From Myxococcales bacterium (GTDB lineage Bacteria; Myxococcota_A; Polyangia; Polyangiales; Polyangiaceae): a stretch of DNA of 64,000 nt. The position numbers were made by a program, and so were the translations under genes. Within the stretch, counting starts at the first letter, position 1. Each line of letters begins with the position of its first letter. This document shows positions 1-8,393 of the stretch, piece by piece. The stretch is from contig CAHJWM010000007.1 of the NCBI GenBank assembly GCA_903642325.1, forward strand, positions 79,616 to 143,615, written 5' to 3'. The notes beneath the pieces were generated by a model that ran no database searches, had not been told where the DNA came from, and saw only the letters and a list, made by a program, of their open reading frames with translations.

Positions 1-93
1 GTCGGCCGTGGCGAGCGGGCCACGGGGCGGTGAATGATCTTCGGTGTTTGCGCAAACATTGAGCGACGCGCAGGCCCAGGGTAGATTTATCCG

Positions 94-918
94 GTGCGAC
101 TATTTCGTGTGATCCTCGTGCCATTCGTCTTGCTTCTTGGCTGCGCGCGCCAACCCCCGCCGGCGTCGCTTCCGCCCGCCCCCTCACGTCCGTCGCGGCC
201 GCTCGCGCTGATGCCTACGAGCGCACCGTTGAACACAGCCGGGCTGCGTGTGGACTCGATCGCCGCCGCGATCTCCCCGATGAGCGTGCGTTTTGCGACG
301 CCCGAGCTCGGAAACGGCGACCTCGGCGCAGCTCCGAACTCGTTCGAAGTACGCCTGCTCGTCGACGCGCCGGAGGCAGACGCACTCGGTATCGACGTGG
401 CTCTGGACGATCAGCGTCCGCGCCGATTGCCGAGCACGCGACCAGCCACGACGCTCGGCCAGCTGATGCAGGTCGACGGTACGCTCTCGCCCGGTGAACA
501 CTGGCTATTTGCGGCGCCCGTGCTGGCGTCAGGCGTTGTGCCACGCCGCCGGGCTGACGCACCTCCGAGCGCGGTGGCGCGCCGATTTTTCGTGGCCAAC
601 CTGCCCGATGGCGCCCCCGGCGCGGCCAGGTACGGCGGTGCGGTCTGGTTGCGGAGGCCCGAAGGCACGTACAATGGGCCGAGCTCGCAGCGCCTGCTAT
701 TCGATCTGTTTTCGTTCGACGCAACCGGCGCGGCGCTTGCCACGCCGTGCACGGTCGTCATCGACGCCCTCGGAGCCGGCGGCAAGCTGCGCCTCGCCAC
801 GCCCTTCGCCCTGCTCGACGTGCCGAGCGGCGAGTATCGGGTGACGGTGTCCGCTCCCGCCGCGCGCCCCGCGACTTACGTGTTCACGGTCAATCACGAG
901 CTCGGCGGCGGTCCATGA
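94..918 (+). CDS. Putative lipoprotein, function unknown
   Basis: A 274-residue protein from a GTG start. The N-terminus is a lipoprotein signal peptide: basic residues, a hydrophobic run and a lipobox LLGC with Cys17 as the predicted lipidation site. A Pro/Ser/Ala-rich linker follows to about residue 40. The rest is rich in Gly, Ala and beta-prone segments and resembles an extracytoplasmic beta-sandwich, but I recognise no named family. It overlaps the downstream histidine kinase gene by 4 nt (ATGA), so the two are probably translationally coupled. The lipoprotein could act as a periplasmic accessory or sensor partner of that kinase; this is inference from gene order only. Confidence 0.75.
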   Translation: MRLFRVILVPFVLLLGCARQPPPASLPPAPSRPSRPLALMPTSAPLNTAGLRVDSIAAAISPMSVRFATPELGNGDLGAAPNSFEVRLLVDAPEADALGIDVALDDQRPRRLPSTRPATTLGQLMQVDGTLSPGEHWLFAAPVLASGVVPRRRADAPPSAVARRFFVANLPDGAPGAARYGGAVWLRRPEGTYNGPSSQRLLFDLFSFDATGAALATPCTVVIDALGAGGKLRLATPFALLDVPSGEYRVTVSAPAARPATYVFTVNHELGGGP

Positions 919-2429
919 GCGGCACGTTTCTGTCTGGCGTGCTCTCGGCCTGGGCCGCCGCTCAGCTCGGGCTGGGCGCGTTCTTTTTGCTCGCGTACTT
1001 CGCCGGGCGTCACGAATCGGAGTACCTCATCTTCGGATTGCTGTGCTTTTCGTTCAGCATCTTCAGCTTGGGGGTGGGTTTGGACTACCACGAGGGCAGG
1101 CGCGCGAGCAGCATCCTATCCGATCAGATCGGACTGTCCGGGGCGATCTTCGCGGCCGCGCTCAACGTGCACTTCGCGCTTTGCTTTTTGGGTGTCGAAC
1201 GGCGCGGGCGCTGGGTGTGGCCGCTATATGCCCTGGCGGCGCTGTTTTTTTGCGCCAATTGGACGGGTTTGCTGTGGCTACCAGGGAAGTTCCGCGTCGT
1301 TGCGTCGAATGTTTTCGGAACGCGCGTCGAGCACATCATCGCCTCGGCGAACGTGCTCGGCGATAGCTTCTACGTCGTGGGGTTGCTCGAAACGTTGGCG
1401 ACGGTCGCCATCCTTGCGCACGCCTTCCGGTCTGGTCGACGTGACGCGCTCGCATCGCTCATCGGTGTCTCCCTAACGGTGCCGGCCGTGTTCAATGACG
1501 TGGGGCTAGCGTCCGGTCTCTTTGCCAACACCGCAAGCTTGTTACCGCATGCCTTTTTGATCTTTGCCTTCGGTGTGGCAGGCACGGTTTTAATGCGCTA
1601 CCGGCGCGCCGCGGGTGGGCTCGAGCAAACCACCCAGCGCTTGCAGCTGCGCACGGACGAGCTCCGTAGCTCTTACGCGGAGCTACGCGTGGTGCAGAGC
1701 GAGCTGCTCACGAAAAACCAGCTGGCCGCGGTAGGCGAGCTGGCCGCGGCCATCGCTCACGAGGTCAGGAATCCACTGGCGGTCATCGTGAACGCCGTTG
1801 CGGGGCTGCGGCGTGCTTCGGGCACCGAGGAAGATCGCAGCATTTTGCTATCGATCGTGGACGAAGAAGCGGCGCGATTGAATCGCCTCGTCACCGATCT
1901 CTTGCGCTTCGCGCGGCCAGTGAAAATAAAACGTTCGCCCGTATCACTGGTCGAGCTTGCCAACCGTTCCCGCTCGCAAGCGATGGACGGCCACGAGATC
2001 GAAGTGAGCATCGACGATGATCCGCGGCTCCAGGTGGTTTGGGTCGATCCGGGCCTCTTTCGACTCGTGTTCGATAATTTGGTGCAGAACGCTTGCCAGG
2101 CCATGAAGGGAGGGGGCCGGGTGGACATCATCGTGACCCGCGGCAGTCTGCGCAGCGGGCCGGCGGTATCGGTGCAGATCAAAGATCACGGTCACGGAAT
2201 GGAGGCCGAAGTTCGCGAGCGTGCCCTCGACCCATTTTTCACGACCCGGCCGAGTGGCACGGGGCTCGGGTTGCCCATCGTGCAGCGCATCGTGGAGGCG
2301 CACGGTGGGGAGCTGACGATCGAGAGCGAAGAAGGTGCCGGCACCAGTGTTAAGTTACTACTGCCTTTGGGCGCGCCGCCGGAAGACGAGATTGCGGACG
2401 ACGCTCCCGAGCTCCATCACCTAGCTTGA
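915..2429 (+). CDS. NtrB-like membrane sensor histidine kinase
   Basis: A 504-residue sensor kinase. The ATG at 915 overlaps the stop of the preceding lipoprotein gene; the open frame continues upstream but that part is the out-of-frame shadow of the lipoprotein. Roughly the first 230 residues are hydrophobic, with about seven membrane segments and no recognisable periplasmic sensor domain. A short coiled linker leads into a HisKA domain with H-box HEVRNPL (His282), followed by a HATPase domain with N-box (NLVQNACQAM, near 390), G1 (DHGHGM), F-box (DPFFTT) and G2 (GTGLGL). HEVRNPL and the domain layout are typical of NtrB-like kinases that pair with sigma-54 activators. No receiver gene is adjacent; the nearest is the NtrC-type regulator starting at 6765. 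It ends 3 nt before bioA. Confidence 0.93.
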   Translation: MSGTFLSGVLSAWAAAQLGLGAFFLLAYFAGRHESEYLIFGLLCFSFSIFSLGVGLDYHEGRRASSILSDQIGLSGAIFAAALNVHFALCFLGVERRGRWVWPLYALAALFFCANWTGLLWLPGKFRVVASNVFGTRVEHIIASANVLGDSFYVVGLLETLATVAILAHAFRSGRRDALASLIGVSLTVPAVFNDVGLASGLFANTASLLPHAFLIFAFGVAGTVLMRYRRAAGGLEQTTQRLQLRTDELRSSYAELRVVQSELLTKNQLAAVGELAAAIAHEVRNPLAVIVNAVAGLRRASGTEEDRSILLSIVDEEAARLNRLVTDLLRFARPVKIKRSPVSLVELANRSRSQAMDGHEIEVSIDDDPRLQVVWVDPGLFRLVFDNLVQNACQAMKGGGRVDIIVTRGSLRSGPAVSVQIKDHGHGMEAEVRERALDPFFTTRPSGTGLGLPIVQRIVEAHGGELTIESEEGAGTSVKLLLPLGAPPEDEIADDAPELHHLA

Positions 2430-2432
2430 ACC

Positions 2433-3740
2433 ATGAGCGATCTCACACGCGAACAAATCATTGCCTTGGACAAGGCGCACGTCTGGCACCCGTACACGGC
2501 GATGGACGAATACATCGCGCAGACCGAGCCGCTCGTCATTCGGCGGTCGAGTGGCTCGCGCCTGTTCGACGGAGATGGCCGCTCTTATCTGGACGGAAAC
2601 TCGTCCTGGTATTGCGCAACGCTCGGTCATAACCATCCACGTCTCGTGCGTGCGCTGACGGCGCAAGCCGAGCGGCTGAGCCACACTGCGCTTGCCGGCA
2701 TCACCCACGAGCCGGCCGCGCTTCTCGCCCGGAAATTGGTCGACGTTGCCCCGGCGGGGCTCGAGCACGTGTTTTTCAGCGACAACGGGTCCACCGCGGT
2801 CGAGGTAGCACTGAAGATGGCGCTGCAGTATTGGGCGCAGAATGGGCGCCCTGCGCGCACTCGCTTCGTCGCGTTGGACGGCGCTTTTCACGGTGAAACA
2901 TTGGGCGTGACGGCTCTCGGCGGCGTAGAGGTATTTCGTCGACCGTTCGCCGCGGCGATCGTGGATTGCTTGCGAGTGCCGAGCGCGGCGGACGGTTACG
3001 AGCGCGCGTTCGCCGCGCTCGAGTCATTGCTCGAAACAGAGGCGGATTGCATCGCTGCGGTCGTGCTCGAGCCCATGGTGCAGGGCGCGGCCGGCATGCG
3101 CACCTACGACGCGGCGTTCTTGCGACACGCGCGCGAGCTCACTCGAAAATACGACGTCTTTCTGGTGCTCGACGAAGTGTTCAGCGGCTACGGCCGCACG
3201 GGCCCCATGTGGGCGTCCGAGCACGCGGGTGTCGTGCCGGATATGATGTGTGTGGCCAAGGGCTTCACTGGCGGCATGTTGCCGATGGCGGCCACCCTGG
3301 CGACGCGCCGCATCTTCGAAGGTTTTTTCGGAGGGGCCGCCCGGTCGTTCTTTTACGGCCATACTTTCACCGGCAATCCGCTCGGCGCCACCGTCGCGCT
3401 CGAGGTGCTCCGCGTGTACGAGGAAGAGCTCGTGCTCGAACGCGCGGCACTCAAGGCGCAGCGCATCTCTTCTGCGTTTTCTGCGTTTGGCGATCTACCC
3501 GGGGTGCGAACCACCCGCTCCCTCGGCATGATCGGGGCTCTCGAGCTCGAAGGCCGTCAGGGCTACTTGGAGCGCGATGGGCTGCGTGTGTATCAGCAGG
3601 CGTTACGCCGCGGCGCCTACCTTCGGCCTCTCGGTAACGTGATCTATATCGCCCCGCCCCTGAATATTTCCGACGCCGATTTGGACAGCCTGTTGGAAAT
3701 CGTCGCCGAGTCGGTGCGAGCCGTCACGACAACGGGCTAA
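2433..3740 (+). CDS. bioA: Adenosylmethionine-8-amino-7-oxononanoate aminotransferase
   Basis: A 435-residue PLP enzyme of class III aminotransferase fold. It converts 8-amino-7-oxononanoate (KAPA) to 7,8-diaminononanoate in biotin synthesis, using S-adenosylmethionine as amino donor. Visible family marks are the N-terminal WHPYTAM motif that distinguishes BioA from other class III enzymes, the GNSSWYC segment, the LDEVFSGYGRTG segment carrying the PLP-binding Asp, and the Schiff-base Lys276 in VAKGFTGG, close to Lys274 of the E. coli enzyme. Length is normal. It lies 3 nt after the histidine kinase gene and 13 nt before a [2Fe-2S] protein gene. No other bio gene is in the window, so this bioA is detached from a biotin operon. 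Biotin is the cofactor of AccB, encoded at 32996. Confidence 0.93.
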   Translation: MSDLTREQIIALDKAHVWHPYTAMDEYIAQTEPLVIRRSSGSRLFDGDGRSYLDGNSSWYCATLGHNHPRLVRALTAQAERLSHTALAGITHEPAALLARKLVDVAPAGLEHVFFSDNGSTAVEVALKMALQYWAQNGRPARTRFVALDGAFHGETLGVTALGGVEVFRRPFAAAIVDCLRVPSAADGYERAFAALESLLETEADCIAAVVLEPMVQGAAGMRTYDAAFLRHARELTRKYDVFLVLDEVFSGYGRTGPMWASEHAGVVPDMMCVAKGFTGGMLPMAATLATRRIFEGFFGGAARSFFYGHTFTGNPLGATVALEVLRVYEEELVLERAALKAQRISSAFSAFGDLPGVRTTRSLGMIGALELEGRQGYLERDGLRVYQQALRRGAYLRPLGNVIYIAPPLNISDADLDSLLEIVAESVRAVTTTG

Positions 3741-3753
3741 GCTGCCAAGCGAA

Positions 3754-4110
3754 ATGGCTCAGAGAAAACGCTACCTGTTCGTGTGCGTGAATCGCCGTCC
3801 CGACGGCACGCCCAAAGGCTCATGCGCGGCGCGCGGCGCCCTCGAGGTGCATGACAAGCTAAAATCCATGCTCAAAAAGCGGGGCCTCGCCGAGCTGCAA
3901 GCGCGCGCGTGCACCTCTAGCTGCTTGGATACCTGCTGGGTTGGGCCGGCGATTGCGGTCGAGCCCGACAACTTCATGTACGGCCGCGTCACCGAAGCGG
4001 ATTTGGAGGAGATCGTCTCCGGCCTCGAGAGCGGTCAACGAGTCGAGCGGCTCGTGCTCCAGCCGAGCGACTACGTGGAGCCCAAGGAGCTGAAGAAGCT
4101 CGAAGGGTAA
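3754..4110 (+). CDS. Thioredoxin-like [2Fe-2S] ferredoxin family protein
   Basis: A 118-residue protein of the thioredoxin-like [2Fe-2S] family, related to the NuoE-type fold. Four cysteines stand in the usual pattern: Cys11 in FVCVNRR, Cys24 in GSCAARGA, and Cys57 and Cys61 in SSCLDTCWVGP; Cys53 is an extra one. The segment NFMYGRVTEADLEEIV is the typical C-terminal part of this family, where a Tyr-Gly element precedes a helix. Such proteins bind a cluster and are thought to serve in electron transfer or cluster handling. Spacing of 13 nt after bioA suggests co-transcription, though the biochemical link is unclear. Confidence 0.85.
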   Translation: MAQRKRYLFVCVNRRPDGTPKGSCAARGALEVHDKLKSMLKKRGLAELQARACTSSCLDTCWVGPAIAVEPDNFMYGRVTEADLEEIVSGLESGQRVERLVLQPSDYVEPKELKKLEG

Positions 4111-4140
4111 GAGGCGAGAGCGTAGCCGGGTGATCGAAAT

Positions 4141-4173
4141 CGACCATCGGCTTTGAGAATTCATCGATGGTCG
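4141..4173. terminator. Inverted repeat between convergent genes
   Basis: A perfect 9-bp inverted repeat, CGACCATCG at 4141-4149 and CGATGGTCG at 4165-4173, with a 15-nt loop. It lies between the stop of the [2Fe-2S] protein gene (4110) and the stop of the convergent SNF2 gene (4248). Position suits a bidirectional terminator. No T-tract follows on either side, so the call is tentative. Confidence 0.4.
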
Positions 4174-4247
4174 CGCTCGGCGTCGCAACCGGCTCAGCCT
4201 TCGGCGGCGCGTCGCGACCTCGTTTGCAGAGCGCGCGGGCAGTGGGG

Positions 4248-6587
4248 TCAATCGGCCAGAGGCGCGAACAGGTCTTCCAGATCGCCCTCGGTCAGGCGCG
4301 ATGGAACGCCCCCCGAGCCGAGCAGAGAGGCGGCCAACTGCTGCTTTTTCTGCTGCAAGCGCAGCATGCGCTCCTCGACGCTGCCGGCAACGATCAGGTT
4401 GTACACGAAGACCGGTCGCGTTTGCCCGATGCGGTAAGCGCGATCGGTGGCTTGGGCTTGGGCGGCGGCGTTCCACCACGGGTCGTAGTGGATGACAGTG
4501 TCGGCGCTGGTCAGGTTAAGCCCGGTGCCGCCTGCTTTGAGACTGATCAGGAAGACATCGGCTTTGCCGGCTTCGAAGTCATCCACGACTTTTTGGCGGT
4601 CGAGGGTCGAGCCCGTCAGGTCCACGTGGGCGAGCTTGCGTTCTTTGAGGCCCAGCGACAGCAGCGCGAGCATGCGCGTGAACTGCGAGAACACGAGCAC
4701 ACGCCGACCTTGCTCCAGCTGAGTGCTTAGAAGCTCGAAGAACAGCGCGAATTTCGCGGAGCTTTGCACGCTTCGCGCCGATGGGACAGCCACCAAGCGC
4801 GGATCACAGCAGACCTGCCGAAGCTTCATTAGCGCGTCCAAGATCGCGATCGCCGAGCCCGGGATGCCCTTCTTCTTGATCGCCATCCGCACTTCGCTGT
4901 GCGCAGCTGCGCGAATGCTCTCGTACAACTCGCGTTGATCCCCGGCGAGCTCGACGGGGCGTACCAGCTCCGTCTTCGGCGGCAGATCACGGGCGACCGT
5001 TTCTTTCATGCGTCGCAGAATGAAGGGCGCCACCGCCGTGCGCAGCGACGCGAGCTTTTGCATGTTGCCATCGCGCTCGATGGGCGTCCGGAATGCCGTG
5101 CGAAAGCGCTCTGCGCTGCCCAAGAAGCCCGGCATCAAAAACTCGAACAGAGACCAAAGCTCCTCCAAATTGTTTTCGACGGGCGTCCCCGAGAGGCAGA
5201 GCCGGTGGCGCGCGGACAAGGCGGAGACGGCCTTGTTGATCTGGCTGCGAGGATTTTTGATGGCCTGCGCTTCGTCCAAGATCAAAAGATGAAAGGACCG
5301 ATCGCGGAAATGCTCGAGATCCCTGAGTAACAATGGGTACGTGGTGAGCACCACATCCGCGCCCGGCACAGCCGCGCGGCGCGCGTCGCGCTTGCTGCCG
5401 TGCAACACCAACACCTCGAGCTGCGGCGCGAATTTTTTTAGCTCGCGCGCCCAGTTACTGATCAGACTCGTGGGCATCAAGACCAGGCTCGGTCCGTTCA
5501 TGCGGCCGGAGACCTTTTCCGCCCACAGGAGCGCGATCGTTTGCAGGGTTTTGCCCAAGCCCATGTCGTCGGCGAGCACGCCGCCCACGTCGCACTCCAA
5601 AAGGTGCTGAAGCCAGTCGACGCCCTCTTGCTGGTACGGGCGGAGTCTCGCCTTCAAGCCGGTGTTCGCTCTCACGCCGCTTACGGGTACGCCCCGGTTC
5701 AACGCGCGCCCGCGGTTGCACACGTCAGTGTCGCCGCCCCAAAACACGCATGCGGCGCCGCCCAAAGCCGTGTCCAGCTTGGCCACGGCAGCGGCGCGTG
5801 AGCCCGGAAAGCCAAGTACGCCGTTCGGCAGCTGCTCACCGCGATACAGCTCGAGCAGCACCTGCAGCACTGAGCGCAGGCGTTCCGGGGGCACCGGCAA
5901 GTACCGGTTTTCCCCGACTGGGATCACGCGAAAGCGCCCCGACATGCGCAAAAGAGCGTCCAAGTTCGTGATCTCGGCGCACTCCTCCAAGAGCTCCAAC
6001 AATGGCGGCACCAGGTTGACTCGTTTACCGTCGATCTCGATACCGAGCTCGAGACTGAACCAATCGCTGCGCTCCTCTTGCGCATCGACGCTCGCATACC
6101 AAGGCACGTCCGGCGAGACGACCTGATACGGGTATTCGCCGGCAATCTCGATGCAGAAGCCCAGGCCTTCCAGCTGCGGCAGTGCATACGCGGTGAAGGA
6201 GCACAGCGTGTGCACGTTGCCCCCTACCTGAACGATGTAATCTGCCTGCGAGTCGAGATCCGCGCTGTACCCATCCGCGCACTCCAGCTCGACTGCGCCA
6301 AAGCCCTCCAGCAAACACTGCGCACGCGCCTCACCGGGTAAGTCGCGCTGCACGAGCACTAGCGTGCCGCTCGCAGCCACGAAGAAATGCTTTCGGCGAT
6401 CGGAAGCGCGGATGCGCGTGCCCCCATAATCGAACGCCAGCGCGAGCACGGGCACCTCCTGCTCGGCGTAGCGATGTTCGTGGTCGTCCGCCTGCTCGAC
6501 AGACATGCGTTCGACGAACAGCCGCACGCAAGGGACGAATGATGCAATGGCCGCGGGAGCGGCCTGGACGCTGGCTTCAGCAAACAA
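4248..6587 (-). CDS. SNF2-family DNA helicase/translocase (RapA-like ATPase core)
   Basis: A 779-residue SNF2-type ATPase. The C-terminal two thirds hold both RecA-like lobes: motif I DDMGLGKT (Lys346), motif II LDEAQAIKN, motif III LSGTPVENN, and in lobe 2 the LKAGGTGLNL and QATDRAYRIGQ motifs. The first 300 residues resemble the beta-rich region that precedes the ATPase in bacterial SNF2 proteins. The SWIM-type zinc finger often found further upstream is absent. An in-frame stop lies just before the TTG used here (6587); an ATG at 6506 is an alternative start. The expected role is ATP-driven translocation on DNA, remodelling transcription or recombination complexes. It stands alone, convergent with 3754-4110. 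Confidence 0.9.
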   Translation of the reverse strand: MFAEASVQAAPAAIASFVPCVRLFVERMSVEQADDHEHRYAEQEVPVLALAFDYGGTRIRASDRRKHFFVAASGTLVLVQRDLPGEARAQCLLEGFGAVELECADGYSADLDSQADYIVQVGGNVHTLCSFTAYALPQLEGLGFCIEIAGEYPYQVVSPDVPWYASVDAQEERSDWFSLELGIEIDGKRVNLVPPLLELLEECAEITNLDALLRMSGRFRVIPVGENRYLPVPPERLRSVLQVLLELYRGEQLPNGVLGFPGSRAAAVAKLDTALGGAACVFWGGDTDVCNRGRALNRGVPVSGVRANTGLKARLRPYQQEGVDWLQHLLECDVGGVLADDMGLGKTLQTIALLWAEKVSGRMNGPSLVLMPTSLISNWARELKKFAPQLEVLVLHGSKRDARRAAVPGADVVLTTYPLLLRDLEHFRDRSFHLLILDEAQAIKNPRSQINKAVSALSARHRLCLSGTPVENNLEELWSLFEFLMPGFLGSAERFRTAFRTPIERDGNMQKLASLRTAVAPFILRRMKETVARDLPPKTELVRPVELAGDQRELYESIRAAAHSEVRMAIKKKGIPGSAIAILDALMKLRQVCCDPRLVAVPSARSVQSSAKFALFFELLSTQLEQGRRVLVFSQFTRMLALLSLGLKERKLAHVDLTGSTLDRQKVVDDFEAGKADVFLISLKAGGTGLNLTSADTVIHYDPWWNAAAQAQATDRAYRIGQTRPVFVYNLIVAGSVEERMLRLQQKKQQLAASLLGSGGVPSRLTEGDLEDLFAPLAD

Positions 6588-6730
6588 GAGGCGTGGCTCT
6601 CGTTAGATCAAACTACGGAACATTTGTCGATCCCCCATCAGCGGCATCCGTTCAGGTTTTGTAGGACGCAACCGTACATGTCCGCGCCAGACCTTAAGCT
6701 AAGCACCATCAAGCTAGCGATATTGCAGGA

Positions 6731-6760
6731 TTGACAAATTTACACGCCACGCCATATTGA
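6731..6760 (+). promoter_or_regulatory. Possible sigma-70 type promoter very close to the start codon
   Basis: TTGACA at 6731-6736 matches the -35 consensus exactly. An AT-rich hexamer around 6753-6760 (CATATTGA) lies 16-18 nt downstream as a poor -10. If used, transcription would begin at or just after the ATG at 6765, giving a leaderless mRNA, or the true start would be the ATG at 6777. Only the -35 is convincing. Confidence 0.3.
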
Positions 6761-6764
6761 CATC

Positions 6765-8171
6765 ATGGCTGACGCGATGGCAGGGCCGACGGAGGAACCG
6801 TTGCCGAGCTCCCGACCCGGTCCGGAGGGGGCAGACATCACCGTGCTCGTCGTGGATGACGAGGCCAGTAACCTTGCGTCGCTCGAAAAGATCTTTCAGC
6901 GGGAAGGCATGCGCGTGTTTACGGCGGACGGCGCCAAAGCTGCGCTCGAGCTCGTGCGGCGTCATCGCGTACAAGTCGTACTGACCGATCTGATGATGCC
7001 GGGGACGAGCGGGGCGGAGCTACTGCGCGCGCTGAAAGAGGTATCCCCGGACACCGAGGTCGTGTTGATGACCGCATACGGCACGGTGGAGACGGCCGTA
7101 CAAGCCATGCGCGACGGGGCCTACGATTTCGTAGAAAAGCCGTTGAAGCGGATGACCATCGTGAAGAGCGTCCGCAAGGCGGCGGAGCGTCAGTCGCTAG
7201 TGGCAGAAAATCGCTCGCTGAAGCGTGAGATCAAGTTGCTGACGAATCGCGAGATTGTCGGGCAGAGCCCCGCCCTGCGCCGCGTTTTGGACGTGGCCAC
7301 GCAAGCGGCGCCGTCCAGCGCCACCGTACTTATTTTGGGCGAGAGCGGCACTGGCAAGGAGCTCATCGCACGTTATATTCACTCCAAGAGCGCGCGGGCG
7401 AGCGGGCCGTTCGTGGCCGTGAACTGCGCCGCCATCCCGGAAAGCATTTTGGAGGCCGAGTTGTTTGGTCACGAGCGCGGCGCGTTCACCGGCGCGATCG
7501 CCAAGCGTGAAGGTCGCTTCGCGCGCGCCCGGGGCGGCACGCTGTTCCTCGATGAGATAGGCGAGCTCAGCCCGGCCGTGCAGGTAAAAATCTTGCGAGT
7601 TTTGCAAGAGGGCGAGTACGAGCCCGTCGGCGGGCACACGGTAAAGGCGGATGCGCGGATCGTGGCCGCCACCAATCGCGATCTCGTCTCGGAGGTCGAG
7701 GCCGGGCGTTTCCGTGAGGACTTGTACTATCGGCTGAACGTGATCGCCGTCACGGCGCCACCACTGCGCGCGCGGCGCGAGGACATTCCGTTGCTCGTCG
7801 ACCATTTCTTGGGCGTGTATTGCACCAAGAATGGTCGAGCGCGCCTGGCCATTCCCAGCGATTCGTTGCGCAAGCTGATGGACTACTCCTGGCCCGGCAA
7901 CGTGCGTGAGCTCGAGAACGTGGTCGAACGGGCGGCGGTGTTGTGCCGGGCCGAGGCGCTCACCCTTTCGGATCTCCCAGACGCGGTAGCGAACGCGCTG
8001 CCTCGGCCACCGTCCGAGCTGACATTTGCCATCGGGACGCCGCTCTCGGAGGTCGAACAACGCATGATCCGAGACACACTTTCGCACACGAGCGGTGACA
8101 AAACCTTGGCCGCACAGCTGCTCGGCATCTCTACCCGCACCATCTACCGGAAGCTCGGCGAAAACGAATGA
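6765..8171 (+). CDS. NtrC-family sigma-54-dependent response regulator
   Basis: A 468-residue regulator with three domains in order. An N-terminal receiver (about 25-140) has the acidic pair at 31-32, phosphoacceptor Asp75 in LTDLMMPG and Lys125. The central AAA+ sigma-54 activation domain (about 163-395) has Walker A GESGTGKE (192-199), the sigma-54 contact loop GAFTGA (239-244), Walker B LFLDEIGE and the arginine-finger region FREDLYYRLNV. The C-terminus is a Fis-type HTH in which LAAQLLGISTRTIYRKL is the recognition part. All catalytic motifs are intact. The next genes on this strand are the type II secretion operon, whose upstream region carries a -24/-12 element (8359-8374), so this protein is the obvious candidate activator. 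Its kinase is not adjacent; the NtrB-like kinase at 915-2429 is a candidate. Confidence 0.95.
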   Translation: MADAMAGPTEEPLPSSRPGPEGADITVLVVDDEASNLASLEKIFQREGMRVFTADGAKAALELVRRHRVQVVLTDLMMPGTSGAELLRALKEVSPDTEVVLMTAYGTVETAVQAMRDGAYDFVEKPLKRMTIVKSVRKAAERQSLVAENRSLKREIKLLTNREIVGQSPALRRVLDVATQAAPSSATVLILGESGTGKELIARYIHSKSARASGPFVAVNCAAIPESILEAELFGHERGAFTGAIAKREGRFARARGGTLFLDEIGELSPAVQVKILRVLQEGEYEPVGGHTVKADARIVAATNRDLVSEVEAGRFREDLYYRLNVIAVTAPPLRARREDIPLLVDHFLGVYCTKNGRARLAIPSDSLRKLMDYSWPGNVRELENVVERAAVLCRAEALTLSDLPDAVANALPRPPSELTFAIGTPLSEVEQRMIRDTLSHTSGDKTLAAQLLGISTRTIYRKLGENE

Positions 8172-8174
8172 ACG

Positions 8175-8197
8175 ATGAGCCGTCGGGCGCGGCTCAT
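8175..8197 (+). terminator. Hairpin just after the response regulator gene
   Basis: A perfect 8-bp inverted repeat, ATGAGCCG (8175-8182) and CGGCTCAT (8190-8197), with a 7-nt loop, starting 4 nt after the regulator's stop codon. There is no T-tract. It could terminate the regulator transcript and separate it from the secretion operon. Confidence 0.4.
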
Positions 8198-8358
8198 TGA
8201 CTCGTGCGGGCCAGAGCCCCCGTGTTGGAGGTTGGGCTTTGCCAGTTTGTCGAAAAGGCGCCGAACGGCTCCGGAAAGCTTGCCAGCTTGTCGGGCGTGG
8301 GCAACGGCTCGAGCGGCAAAACCCATGGGAATCGGTTGGTTTATCCGGTAATGAGCGC

Positions 8359-8374
8359 TGGCACGTCTCTCGCT
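8359..8374 (+). promoter_or_regulatory. Sigma-54 (-24/-12) promoter candidate for the gsp operon
   Basis: The sequence TGGCACG-N4-TCGCT fits the sigma-54 consensus TGGCACG-N4-TTGCW with one mismatch and exact spacing between the invariant GG (8360-8361) and GC (8372-8373). Transcription would start near 8385, about 9 nt before the gspC GTG at 8394. The gene directly upstream encodes a sigma-54 enhancer-binding protein, which strengthens the call. Enhancer sites would be expected in 8198-8350; I see no clear palindrome there. Confidence 0.65.
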
Positions 8375-8393
8375 ATAAGCAGTTTTTGGACCT

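Noticed and set aside
747..914. Upstream extension of the histidine kinase frame.
   Set aside because: This part is the out-of-frame shadow of the lipoprotein gene; the ATG at 915 gives a natural membrane start.
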